From NCBI GenBank assembly GCA_020849105.1, contig JADLGW010000056.1, positions 156,958-220,957 of the forward strand: a DNA stretch of 64,000 nt. The letters run 5' to 3'. This DNA is from Phycisphaerales bacterium. Lineage in GTDB: Bacteria > Planctomycetota > Phycisphaerae > Phycisphaerales > UBA1924. Under the pieces are notes generated by a model. The model did not search any database, had not been told where the DNA came from, and saw only the letters and a program-made list of their open reading frames with translations. Made by a program: the position numbers and the translations under genes. Of this stretch, positions 50,107 through 58,255 are shown one piece after another (position 1 is the first letter of the stretch; each line of letters begins with the position of its first letter).

Positions 50107-50155
50107 AGAGCCCGCCGCGGGAGCGGCGGGACCCCACGCTTCCGCGTGGGGCTCT
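50107..50155 (+). terminator. Double-hairpin element after rpsR, terminator-like
   Basis: Outer AGAGCCC (50107-50113) pairs with GGGCTCT (50149-50155). Inside are CCCGCCGC-GGGA-GCGGCGGG (50111-50130) and CCCCACGC-TTCC-GCGTGGGG (50132-50151). There is no T-run. The plan matches the palindromic elements at 15098-15169 and 58012-58068. Confidence 0.6.
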
Positions 50156-50168
50156 GTCGGAGGAGTCC

Positions 50169-50669
50169 ATGGCAATGTCAGGGCGACGCAACTACGAGCC
50201 GGCGCTGGCCGCCGCACGCCGCGCCGCCGGTACGCGTGAAGACCGGATGCGGGCCGTTGTCGACGCTCTCTGGGATGCCGTGAAGGACACCGGCTATTCC
50301 TGGCTCGGCTTCTACACGAAGACTGCGGGCAAGGACGAGATGATCCTGGGCCCGCGGCGCGACAAGCCCGCGTGCTCGCCGATTCCGATGCACGGCATCT
50401 GCGGGCAGTGCTGGGCCGCCCGTCGAGCGATCATCGTCGCCGACGCGATGAGACTCGCGAGCGGCAACTATGTCGCGTGCGATCCGAAGGACCGCGCGGA
50501 GGTCGTGATCCCGCTGTTCGATGCGGGCGGCGCGTGCTGGGGCGTGCTGGACGCGGACAGTTATGATGCGGACGTCTTTGACGAGCGCGACGTGACGGCG
50601 CTGGCGGAGATTGTCTGGAGCGCGGGCATCAGCGCGGCAAGACTCAGCGGCCCTGTTCTCCGCCTGTGA
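50169..50669 (+). CDS. msrC: Free methionine-(R)-sulfoxide reductase (GAF domain)
   Basis: The 166-aa GAF-domain protein has the three cysteines of fRMsr enzymes at Cys69 (KPACSPIP), Cys78 (GICGQC) and Cys104 (NYVACDP). Spacing is close to the catalytic set of the E. coli enzyme. AEVVIPLFDAGGACWGVLDADS ends the domain in the usual way. It reduces free Met-(R)-sulfoxide using thioredoxin. GGAGGAG precedes ATG 50169. Its 3' end overlaps the convergent zinc-ribbon gene by 26 bp. Confidence 0.88.
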   Translation: MAMSGRRNYEPALAAARRAAGTREDRMRAVVDALWDAVKDTGYSWLGFYTKTAGKDEMILGPRRDKPACSPIPMHGICGQCWAARRAIIVADAMRLASGNYVACDPKDRAEVVIPLFDAGGACWGVLDADSYDADVFDERDVTALAEIVWSAGISAARLSGPVLRL

Positions 50670-51195
50670 CATCACGACCGGACGAAGCGTTCCGCCCGCT
50701 TGCGCCCCGGGGCGCGCACGCCGGGCTCGTGCCGCACTCCGGGCACGCCGCACCCGCCGCCAGCCCGGCAAGGCTGTATCCGCACTGGCGGCATGTGCCG
50801 CGGCGTCGCCAGCGCCGCCAGGGGATGAATGCCAGGGCGGCGGGAGCGCCCGCGGCGGCGATCACCAGCCACCACGGCAGGATCCAGACCCGTGCGCGCG
50901 AACTCAGGACGGACGCGGTGAACGTGTACGGGCGCCACGCCGTGCCGAACTCCGCGCGGCTCCGTCGCAGGGCCAGCAGGTCCCACACCGACGGAGACTG
51001 TTTCGCCACGGGCTCGTGGACAAGCGTCAGGCTGAACAGGCCGCGGGTCGCTTCTACGGTGAACACTCGCTGCGCGGGGAGGGCAACGTCCGCGACGAAC
51101 GGGGCGGCTGTGCCGATCCCCCAGAGGGCCAGCGCGGGGATGAACACCGCGAGCCCGGCGAGTTTCGCCAGCCGGCGGCGTCGCCAGAGTCTCAT
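50644..51195 (-). CDS. Membrane protein with C-terminal zinc ribbon (family member 2 of 3)
   Basis: The 183-aa protein has an N-terminal helix (about residues 9-33, KLAGLAVFIPALALWGIG), an extracytoplasmic middle (FTVEATRGLFSLTLVHE), and a second helix (about 107-125, ILPWWLVIAAAGAPAALAF). A C-terminal zinc ribbon CRQCGYSLAG(x7)CPECG follows. This is the same layout as 19536-20147 and 58256-59134. GGGGAGG precedes ATG 51195. Function unknown. Confidence 0.7.
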   Translation of the reverse strand: MRLWRRRRLAKLAGLAVFIPALALWGIGTAAPFVADVALPAQRVFTVEATRGLFSLTLVHEPVAKQSPSVWDLLALRRSRAEFGTAWRPYTFTASVLSSRARVWILPWWLVIAAAGAPAALAFIPWRRWRRRGTCRQCGYSLAGLAAGAACPECGTSPACAPRGASGRNASSGRDVTGGEQGR

Positions 51196-51206
51196 GGGCC
51201 TCCCCG

Positions 51207-52394
51207 CTAGGCCTCGACAATCTCGATGACCATGGCGACCGCGTTCCCGCCGCCGAGGCACAGGGCCGCGACGCCGCGCTTGCCACCGGTGCGGCGGAGT
51301 TGATGGATGAGGGTGGTGAGGACGCGGGCGCCGCTGGCGCCGATGGGGTGGCCGAGGGCGATGCCGCCGCCGGCGATGTTGAGCCGGGATTCGTCGATCT
51401 TCAGGGCCTTGGAGTTGCTCACGATCTGGGCGGCGAAGGCCTCGTTGATCTCGAAGAGGTCGATGTCCTTCATCGACAGGTTTGCCTTCTTCAGCACGCC
51501 CTCGACGCCGCTGATGGGAGCGGCGAAGATGTCCCTCGGGGCGACGCCGCTGGTGTGGTAGGCGACGATGCGGGCCAGCGGCCTGGCGCCCATTTCCTCG
51601 GCGGCGGTGGCGGAGGCGACGATGACGGCCGCGGCGCCGTCGCTGATCTGGCTGGAGTTGCCGGCGGTGATGGTGTCGTGCCCCGGCACCGGGCGGAGTT
51701 TGGCGAGACTCTCGGCGGTGGAGTCGGCGCGGATGCCCTCGTCGGCGCTTACGCCCGGGGATTTCTTGTCCTTGCACTGCTCGCCGGTGAGGGCGACGAT
51801 CTCGTTCTTGAACCATCCTTGTTTCGTGGCCTCGGCGGCCCGCTGGTGGGACTGGGCGGAGAAGCGGTCCTGTTCGGCGCGGCTCACTTCAAACTTCGTG
51901 GCGATGTGCTCCGCGGCGTTGGTCATGCCCCAGCACTCGAAGGCGCAGCGGAGGCCGTCGTACTGCATGTGGTCCTGGAGCGGCGTCTCGCCGAACTTGA
52001 CGCCCGAGCGGACGTGGGCGAAGTGGGGGGCGCCGGTCATGTTCTCGAACCCGCCGGCGACGACGACCCGGTTGTCGCCCGCCTTGATGGTCTGGGCGGC
52101 GTGCATGACGGCCTGGAGGCCGGAGCCGCAGACCTTGTTGACGGTGACGGCGGACATCGTGTCCGGCAGGCCGGCCCTGAGGGCGGCCTGGCGGGCCGGG
52201 TTCTGGCCCAGGCCTGCTTGGAGGACGCAGCCCATGATCACCTCGTCTACCCGGGCCTTGGCGCCGGGCACGTCGGCGAGGACGGCCTGGATGGCGAACG
52301 AGCCGAGTTCCGGCGAGGGGACCTTCGACAGGCCCCCGAAGAACCGGCCGATGGGTGTGCGACGTGCGGCGAGGATGACGGGTTGCTGCGACAT
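51207..52394 (-). CDS. Acetyl-CoA acetyltransferase (thiolase)
   Basis: The 395-aa thiolase has the acyl-enzyme Cys89 in VNKVCGSGLQAVM, NEAFAAQ near residue 315, the catalytic His in GGGIALGHPIGASGAR near 345-360, and the second Cys in ALCLGGGNAVAMV near 380-392. This is a biosynthetic or degradative thiolase of the AtoB/PhaA type. No other fatty-acid or PHB genes are adjacent, so the pathway cannot be assigned. It lies 11 bp upstream of the zinc-ribbon gene and may share its transcript. Confidence 0.94.
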   Translation of the reverse strand: MSQQPVILAARRTPIGRFFGGLSKVPSPELGSFAIQAVLADVPGAKARVDEVIMGCVLQAGLGQNPARQAALRAGLPDTMSAVTVNKVCGSGLQAVMHAAQTIKAGDNRVVVAGGFENMTGAPHFAHVRSGVKFGETPLQDHMQYDGLRCAFECWGMTNAAEHIATKFEVSRAEQDRFSAQSHQRAAEATKQGWFKNEIVALTGEQCKDKKSPGVSADEGIRADSTAESLAKLRPVPGHDTITAGNSSQISDGAAAVIVASATAAEEMGARPLARIVAYHTSGVAPRDIFAAPISGVEGVLKKANLSMKDIDLFEINEAFAAQIVSNSKALKIDESRLNIAGGGIALGHPIGASGARVLTTLIHQLRRTGGKRGVAALCLGGGNAVAMVIEIVEA

Positions 52395-52548
52395 CGGCGG
52401 TTCCTCTTCTCGGGAGAAAACCTAGTCTATGCCGCCGCGGACACATCGATTCGTGACGGGGGAGCGATGCCAAGGCCTCGCGGCACGCGCGGTGCATGTC
52501 CTGCGGCGCGGATGCGATCCAGCCTCGACCGTTCGTCGCGCACGTCCT

Positions 52549-52989
52549 TCAGAACGTCGTCACCGGCCCGGCGCCGGTGTCGGTCAGACGGTCGTGCTCG
52601 ATGGCCTCGATGTCCCTCACGACCTCCGCCTTGATGTGGGCGGCGTCGGCGGCGCGGTCCGCGGCACCGAGGATGTAGCCGGAGGCCCCGATGAAGAAGA
52701 AGAGCGCCAGGATGAGGGCGCCGAACACGGCGGTGACCCAGCCGGCGATGTAGCCCAGGATGTAGATCATGACCACGACGGCCATGAGCGACACCCCCCC
52801 GAGCGCGGCCAGCAGCCAGCGTTGATTGTGGCGGGACGGCCCCAGGCCCTCGGGGTAGCGGCGTTCGTAGGCGGTCTCCAGTTGTTCCCTGAGTTCCGTG
52901 CGGACGGGGTTCTCCTCCCCCAGCGCCCGGGGCGCAAAGGCCCCCGTCATCCCCGCCGGTTCCGGCGCGGCATTCCATGCAGTTGCCAT
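52549..52989 (-). CDS. Two-helix membrane protein of unknown function
   Basis: The 146-aa protein has a cytoplasmic N-terminus and two adjacent membrane helices (about residues 58-82, WLLAALGGVSLMAVVVMIYIL, and 84-108, GWVTAVFGALILALFFFIGA). The C-terminal tail is acidic (AEVVRDIEAIEHDRL). It is not recognised. AGGGGA before ATG 52989 supports the start; a much longer open frame upstream is only antisense to the PrpD gene. Confidence 0.65.
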   Translation of the reverse strand: MATAWNAAPEPAGMTGAFAPRALGEENPVRTELREQLETAYERRYPEGLGPSRHNQRWLLAALGGVSLMAVVVMIYILGYIAGWVTAVFGALILALFFFIGASGYILGAADRAADAAHIKAEVVRDIEAIEHDRLTDTGAGPVTTF

Positions 52990-53106
52990 TGTGGTCCCCT
53001 TTGTTCTCCGGGCGTGTGACCCGGCTTCCGGGAGAACCATAGGTTCGGCGGCGCGCCGTGTCACGGCGATGGATACGCTACGGCCCTCTGGAATAAGGAC
53101 TTTCTC

Positions 53107-54702
53107 ATGCCCCGTGAGACCAGCGTGACGCTTGCCCCCGACACCAACCAGGCCCTGGGCCTCGGGCGGTTCGCCGTGGAGTTCATGTCGGAGGACAAGG
53201 GCGCCCGCGGCGAGCCGGACGCGATGGTGCTGGAGCGCACGTCGCTGTTCTTCTTGGACGCGTGCCTGTGCGGCGTGTCTGCGATCGCGCTGGGGACCAA
53301 CGCGCCGACCGTGCTGCGGGAGGAGGCGCTGCGGTACCGAACGGCGCCGGGCGGCTTCGGCACGATGGTGCGGACCGGCGTGCCGATGCTGGGGTCGCGC
53401 GTGGACGTGGCGGTGGAGAAGGCGGTTGCGGCGAACGTGGCCGCGGTGCGGGAGTGGGACTCCAACGGCACCAACTTCGGGTACAGCGAGAAGCGGGAGG
53501 GGCACCGGGCCGGGGAGTTCGGTCACAACGACTTCTACGCCGTGCCGGTGGCGGCCGCGCAACTCCGGGGGCGCGACGGCTCCTACGCGCTGCGCGGAAT
53601 GGTCCTGCTGGACGAGGTCCGCGGGCGCCTGGCGGAGGTGTTCAGCCTGAAGTCGTACAAGATCGACCATGTGCTGCACGGGGCGATCGCGTCGGCGGCC
53701 GTGTTCGGGGCGATGATGGGGGCGACACCGGAGCAGATCGAATCGGCGATCGGGATGGTGGTGGCGCACGCGGTGCCCTTCCGGGCGATCCGGCACGGGC
53801 ACCAACTCAGCGACTCCAAGGGGGCGTCCGCGGCGATCAGCACCGAGTTCGCGGTCCTGTGCATGAAGCGGTCGATGGCGGGGTTCGTGGGGCCGCGGGA
53901 CATCTTCCGCAACCCGGAGGCCGCGTTCTGCCTGATGAAGCGGTACGCGGGGGAGCCGGTGGAGGCCGGGCGGTCGCCGTTTGACCTGGTCCTGTCGCGG
54001 ACGGGCGGCGACTTCACGGTGATGGGGATGCACTTCAAACTGGGGCTGTACGAGCACCAGTCCGCCGGGGCGCTGCAGGGGCTGATCGACCTGCTGGAGA
54101 CGCACCCGGGGCTGCTGGAGGACGCGGGGGGCGGGCGGATCGCGCGGATCGTGGTCCGGGCGTACGAGCCGGCGTTCGGGATCATCGGCGACCCGCACAA
54201 GCGCGACCCGCACACGCGGCAGAGCGCCGACCACTCGATGCTGTACCTGGTGTGCACGATGCTGCGGAAGGCGCTGGCCCTGGCGGCCGAGGCGCCGGGG
54301 AAGAAGGCCGGCTGGCGGGAACTGATGCTGCTGCCGGAGGACTTCACGCAGGAGGCGATCCACGATCCGCTGACGCGGTCGCTGATGGAGCGGATGACGT
54401 TCGAGCACGGCGGTGCGGAGTACGACGCGAAGTATCCCGACGGCATCCCCACGTCGATGGTCATCACCGACCGGGATGGCAACGAGCGCGACAGCGGGCT
54501 GGTGATGTACCCCGCGGGGCACGCCCGCAACACGACGGCGGACCTCTACGGCATCCTGGGGACGAAGTTCGTGCGCCTGGCGAGCCTGGCGAGCGATGAG
54601 CCCGACGGGATCATCGGGCGTCTGAGCGACGTGGGGTCGAAGTCGGTGCGGCAGATGGCGGGGCTGTACGACTTCCGGATCGGGCGACGGGAGTCGGAGT
54701 AG
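53107..54702 (+). CDS. MmgE/PrpD-family protein (2-methylcitrate dehydratase-like)
   Basis: The 531-aa protein matches the MmgE/PrpD fold in order: LFFLDACLCGVSAIALG near the N-terminus, AAVREWDSNGTNFGYSEKREGHRAGEFGHND in pieces (the D-x-N-D-type substrate region), and KIDHVLHGAIASAAVFGAMMG. Then come AIGMVVAHAVPFRAIRHGHQ and DPHTRQSADHSMLYLV, the PrpD-typical histidine stretch. PrpD dehydrates 2-methylcitrate in propionate use. No prpB or prpC is near, so another hydroxy-acid substrate is possible. It is divergent from the two-helix protein gene. Confidence 0.88.
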   Translation: MPRETSVTLAPDTNQALGLGRFAVEFMSEDKGARGEPDAMVLERTSLFFLDACLCGVSAIALGTNAPTVLREEALRYRTAPGGFGTMVRTGVPMLGSRVDVAVEKAVAANVAAVREWDSNGTNFGYSEKREGHRAGEFGHNDFYAVPVAAAQLRGRDGSYALRGMVLLDEVRGRLAEVFSLKSYKIDHVLHGAIASAAVFGAMMGATPEQIESAIGMVVAHAVPFRAIRHGHQLSDSKGASAAISTEFAVLCMKRSMAGFVGPRDIFRNPEAAFCLMKRYAGEPVEAGRSPFDLVLSRTGGDFTVMGMHFKLGLYEHQSAGALQGLIDLLETHPGLLEDAGGGRIARIVVRAYEPAFGIIGDPHKRDPHTRQSADHSMLYLVCTMLRKALALAAEAPGKKAGWRELMLLPEDFTQEAIHDPLTRSLMERMTFEHGGAEYDAKYPDGIPTSMVITDRDGNERDSGLVMYPAGHARNTTADLYGILGTKFVRLASLASDEPDGIIGRLSDVGSKSVRQMAGLYDFRIGRRESE

Positions 54703-54787
54703 GAACGAACCCGCGGGACGCGCCCCGACCCTGCCCGTGCACCACGGTTCGGGTTGCGCAGCGGTCAGCCGGTGGCGCCTCCTGGCT

Positions 54788-56155
54788 TCACTCTCTGGCG
54801 GCCAGCGCGAACGCCACGGGGCTCTTGTTCCCGTCCTTGTCGTACGCCCGCACGCCGAAGAAGTAGTTGTCCTTGCTCTCCGGCAGCGTGACCTCCACCG
54901 CCCCCTCCACGTCCTTCGCGTACTGCCAGGTCGGCGACGTGGTCTCTCGCCACACCACCTCGTACCCGGCCGTGTCCGGCTCGGGCGACTTCTCCCAGCG
55001 CAGCGTCGTGTCGTACCCGAGCCGGGCGGTCACCACCCGCGCGTTCCCCGGCGGGCTCGGGGCGTTCGCCAGGTGCACGAGCACCGCCGCGTTGAGCCGC
55101 GCAACATTCGCCAGGTACTCCGCGTCCACATGCTCCGGCAGGTCGCCGTACTTCACGGGTTTGCCGTCTTCGCCCGGCTCCTCCCGCGGCGTCTGGTGCT
55201 GGTGCCGGTAGTCCTCGTGTACCTCCGTGAACCGCACCGCCGGGAACCCGTGCTCGTTGAACGCCAGGTGGTCCCCGCCGCGCAGGAACCGGTCCTGCCG
55301 GAACACGAGCATCGGCTGCACCCGCGTCCCCTCCCACTCCGCGACCTCCGCGACGAACCGCGCCAGTTGCCGGCTCGGCGAGTCCGACTCCATCCCCAGC
55401 ATCCTGATCCGCTGGAGTTCCTCCGGCGTCGCCTTCGTCGAGTAGGGCTCGGAGAACACCCGGACCTCATGCTTCGTCACGTACCGCATGTCCCCGCCCG
55501 GTCCCCACGGGTCGCCCACGATGTCGTTGTTCAGCACCCCCAGGATGTGCTCGCCCCGAGCGGCCGCCTGCTCCGCGTGGTGCTTGGCCCCGAGCAGGCC
55601 CTGCTCCTCGCCCGCGGTGCACAGGAAGACGATCGTCGCCTCGCACGGCGTCGCCGCCATCGCGCGGGCGATCGCCATCACCGCCGTCGTGCCCGACCCG
55701 TCGTCGTTGGCGCCCGGGGCGTCGGTCTTCGGGTCCATCACGTCGCTGGGCATGGAGTCGTAGTGCCCGACGACGTAGTACCGCCGCCCCGCCGCCTCCG
55801 GCATCGTCCCGGGCAGCACCGCCACGACGTTGACGAACCTCGTCGGCTGCGGCACGCGCCGCGCCGGCTCCTGCACCCACTCCTCGAACGACACCTCCAG
55901 TTTGCTCCCGCCCGCCGCCCCGCCGCCGTAGGACTCCATCTCCCGCTTGATCCACGCCCGGGCCGCCCCGATCCCGCGGGTCGGCGACTCCTGGTCCGAC
56001 AGCGAGTGCCGGGTGCCGAACGTGGGCAGCGTGTCGATCACGGTCCGGACGTAGCCGGGCGTGATCTCCTTCATGACCTGCTCGGCGGTGGGGGGGCCGG
56101 CGAGAGCCGGCAGCGCGACGAGGACGGTCGTAACGACGGGGGTGAACCGGTTCAT
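54788..56155 (-). CDS. Secreted M28 aminopeptidase-like metallopeptidase with C-terminal fibronectin-III domain
   Basis: The 455-aa protein has a signal peptide (residues 1-19) and an M28 domain with zinc ligands and catalytic residues in VVGHYDSMPSD, APGANDDGSGTTAVM, CTAGEEQGLLGAKH, NNDIVGDPWG and RGGDHLAFNEHGFP. Residues about 360-455 form an FN3-like domain (TLRWEKSPEPDTAGYEVVW). It should remove N-terminal residues from peptides outside the cytoplasm. The start ATG 56155 has TAGACT 6 nt upstream. It is divergent from pyrG with only 71 bp between. Confidence 0.92.
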   Translation of the reverse strand: MNRFTPVVTTVLVALPALAGPPTAEQVMKEITPGYVRTVIDTLPTFGTRHSLSDQESPTRGIGAARAWIKREMESYGGGAAGGSKLEVSFEEWVQEPARRVPQPTRFVNVVAVLPGTMPEAAGRRYYVVGHYDSMPSDVMDPKTDAPGANDDGSGTTAVMAIARAMAATPCEATIVFLCTAGEEQGLLGAKHHAEQAAARGEHILGVLNNDIVGDPWGPGGDMRYVTKHEVRVFSEPYSTKATPEELQRIRMLGMESDSPSRQLARFVAEVAEWEGTRVQPMLVFRQDRFLRGGDHLAFNEHGFPAVRFTEVHEDYRHQHQTPREEPGEDGKPVKYGDLPEHVDAEYLANVARLNAAVLVHLANAPSPPGNARVVTARLGYDTTLRWEKSPEPDTAGYEVVWRETTSPTWQYAKDVEGAVEVTLPESKDNYFFGVRAYDKDGNKSPVAFALAARE

Positions 56156-56161
56156 GGATGC

Positions 56162-56167
56162 AGTCTA
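56162..56167 (-). promoter_or_regulatory. -10 element of the M28 peptidase gene (leaderless arrangement)
   Basis: Minus-strand TAGACT ends 6 nt before ATG 56155. Confidence 0.45.
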
Positions 56168-56215
56168 GTGGAATCGCCGCACGCCGCGGGGCGCGCACGG
56201 GCGGTGCTCCCCTGA

Positions 56216-56221
56216 TACGAT
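56216..56221 (+). promoter_or_regulatory. -10 element of pyrG (leaderless arrangement)
   Basis: TACGAT ends 5 nt before ATG 56227. Confidence 0.45.
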
Positions 56222-56226
56222 GGGTT

Positions 56227-58236
56227 ATGCCCACAACGCCGTCGCAGGCAGACCCCAGCCGCCCGGGGAGGCGGCCCCGCTGGGATGCGCCCCCCCTTGC
56301 GCCCCTCGACCCGGTCGCCGTGGAAACCCCCCGCCGCGGGGGCAAGCCGATCCGCGGCTCGTCCCCCGCCCCGCGCCCCGACGACTCCTCCGACCTGCTC
56401 TCGTCCGTCGCGGAGTCCAGCACCTACACCGAGTTCTACAGCCCGGTGCCCGACGGCTACCGCAAGGGCTACCACAAGTACATCATCGTCCTGGGCACCG
56501 TCATGTCGGGCCTGGGCAAGGGCATCTTCGCCTCCAGCATGGCCAAGATGCTCAAGGACAAGGGCCTGTCCGTCGCCCCCATCAAGATGGAGGGCTACCT
56601 GAACATCGACTCGGGCACGCTGAACCCGTACCGGCACGGCGAGGTCTTCGTGCTCGACGACGGCACCGAGTGCGACATGGACCTGGGCACCTACGAGCGC
56701 ATGCTCGACCAGAACATGACCTACCGGAACTTCACCACCAGCGGGCAGGTCTTCAGCGAGGTCCTGGACCGTGAACGCCGCGGCGGGTACCTGGGGCGCG
56801 ACGTCCAGTGGATCCCCCACGTCACGGGCGAGGTGAAGCGCAAGATCCGTGAACTGGCCGTCTCCGGCGACGGCACCAGCCCCGCCGACGTGGTGATCGT
56901 CGAGGTCGGCGGGACGGTGGGGGACTACGAGAACGCCGTCTACATCGAGGCCCTGCGCGAACTGGCCTTCGAGGAGGGCCCGGGCTCGTCGTGCTTCGTC
57001 GCCCTCACCTACGTCATCGAGCCCCGGACCCTGGGCGAGCAGAAGTCCAAGGCCGCCCAACTCGGCATCAAGCGTCTCATGGAGGCCGGCGTGCAGCCCC
57101 ACCTGATCGCCTGCCGCGCCACCCGCCCGGTCAGCGAGACGGTGATGCAGAAGATCGCGATGTTCTCCAACGTCCCGATGCGCCGGGTCTTCAGCCTGCA
57201 CGACCGCGAGAGCATCTACACGATCCCCGAGGAGATGCGCCAGGACGGGCTGGACCGCGAGGTGCTCAGCCTGCTCGCCCTGCACGACCGCGTGGACGTC
57301 GCGCACGAGGACCGCGCCCGCGAGAAGTGGATGGGCTTCGTCCGCGTGCTCTCGGCCCCGCGCCCGCGCTCGCTGACGATCGGCATCACGGGCAAGTACG
57401 CCGCCCTGCGCGACGCCTACGCCTCCATCGACAAGGCCCTGGAGCACTGCGCCGCGCACCACGCGTGCGCGGTGGACCTGAAGTGGATCGACACGACGGA
57501 GATTACCGACGCGAACGTTGCCGACCGCCTTGCAGCGCTTGATGCGGTCATCGTCCCGGGAGGCTTCGGCGTCCGGGGGGTGGAAGGGAAAATCTCGTGC
57601 GTGCGCTACTGCCGCGAGAACGGCGTGCCGTACCTGGGCATTTGCCTCGGGTTCCAGGTCGCCGTCATCGAGTTCGCCCGCAACGTGCTCGGTCTGAAGG
57701 ACGCCTCCAGCACCGAGTTCAACCCGGCGACGCCGAACCCGGTCATCAGCGAACTCCCGGAGCAGAAGAAGATCGAGGGATTGGGCGGGACGATGCGCCT
57801 CGGGGCTCAGGATGTCACCATCACGCCCGGCTCGCTCGCCCACCAACTCTTCGGGCGAACCAGCATCCGCGAGCGTTTCCGCCACCGCTACGAGGTGGAC
57901 CCCGCGTTCATCGACCGCCTCCAGGCCGCGGGGCTCGTCTTCTCAGGACGCCACCCCACGCAGCCGATCATGCAGATCCTTGAACTACGTCGGTCTGGTG
58001 GCACTACTCTTGGTGGCACCGCTCTCCAGAGCGGTGTGTCTTCCACCGGTCTGGAGACCGGTGCCACCACCCACCCCTACTTCGTCGGCGGGCAGTTCCA
58101 CCCGGAACTCACGAGCCGCCCGCTCGCCCCGCAGCCCATGTTCATGGGGCTGCTCGCCGCGGCCCTCGCCCGGAAGTTCGGCCCCGAGGCCCCCATCGAA
58201 CGCGGCACGACCCGCCCGCAGCGCCAGCCCGCGTGA
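56227..58236 (+). CDS. pyrG: CTP synthase with N-terminal extension and palindrome-encoded insertion
   Basis: PyrG aminates UTP to CTP using glutamine. The 669-aa product has the synthase P-loop in GTVMSGLGKGIFASSM near residues 90-105, YLNIDSGTLNPYRHGEVFV, VEVGGTVGDYEN, and the glutaminase triad parts GICLGFQVAVIEFARN (nucleophile Cys) and QFHPE. It is longer than the usual 530-550 aa because of about 80 low-complexity residues before KYIIV and a roughly 27-residue insertion (near 588-615) between ILEL and HPYFVGGQFHPE. The insertion is encoded by a perfect double-hairpin repeat at 58012-58068. It is near the conserved QFHPE loop, so it must be tolerated on the surface. Confidence 0.94.
   Translation: MPTTPSQADPSRPGRRPRWDAPPLAPLDPVAVETPRRGGKPIRGSSPAPRPDDSSDLLSSVAESSTYTEFYSPVPDGYRKGYHKYIIVLGTVMSGLGKGIFASSMAKMLKDKGLSVAPIKMEGYLNIDSGTLNPYRHGEVFVLDDGTECDMDLGTYERMLDQNMTYRNFTTSGQVFSEVLDRERRGGYLGRDVQWIPHVTGEVKRKIRELAVSGDGTSPADVVIVEVGGTVGDYENAVYIEALRELAFEEGPGSSCFVALTYVIEPRTLGEQKSKAAQLGIKRLMEAGVQPHLIACRATRPVSETVMQKIAMFSNVPMRRVFSLHDRESIYTIPEEMRQDGLDREVLSLLALHDRVDVAHEDRAREKWMGFVRVLSAPRPRSLTIGITGKYAALRDAYASIDKALEHCAAHHACAVDLKWIDTTEITDANVADRLAALDAVIVPGGFGVRGVEGKISCVRYCRENGVPYLGICLGFQVAVIEFARNVLGLKDASSTEFNPATPNPVISELPEQKKIEGLGGTMRLGAQDVTITPGSLAHQLFGRTSIRERFRHRYEVDPAFIDRLQAAGLVFSGRHPTQPIMQILELRRSGGTTLGGTALQSGVSSTGLETGATTHPYFVGGQFHPELTSRPLAPQPMFMGLLAAALARKFGPEAPIERGTTRPQRQPA
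58012..58068. repeat. Double-hairpin palindromic element inside pyrG
   Basis: Outer GGTGGCACC (58012-58020) pairs with GGTGCCACC (58060-58068). Inside are two perfect 8-bp hairpins with 2-nt loops: ACCGCTCT/AGAGCGGT (58018-58025 with 58028-58035) and ACCGGTCT/AGACCGGT (58045-58052 with 58055-58062). Another GGTGGCAC lies just upstream at 57998-58005. The element keeps the pyrG frame. Confidence 0.88.
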
Positions 58237-58255
58237 CCAGCAGGGAACATCAAAC

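Noticed and set aside
52990..54522. Long minus-strand frame continuous with the two-helix protein
   Set aside because: It is antisense to the MmgE/PrpD gene; an AGGGGA site and conserved-looking protein begin only at 52989.
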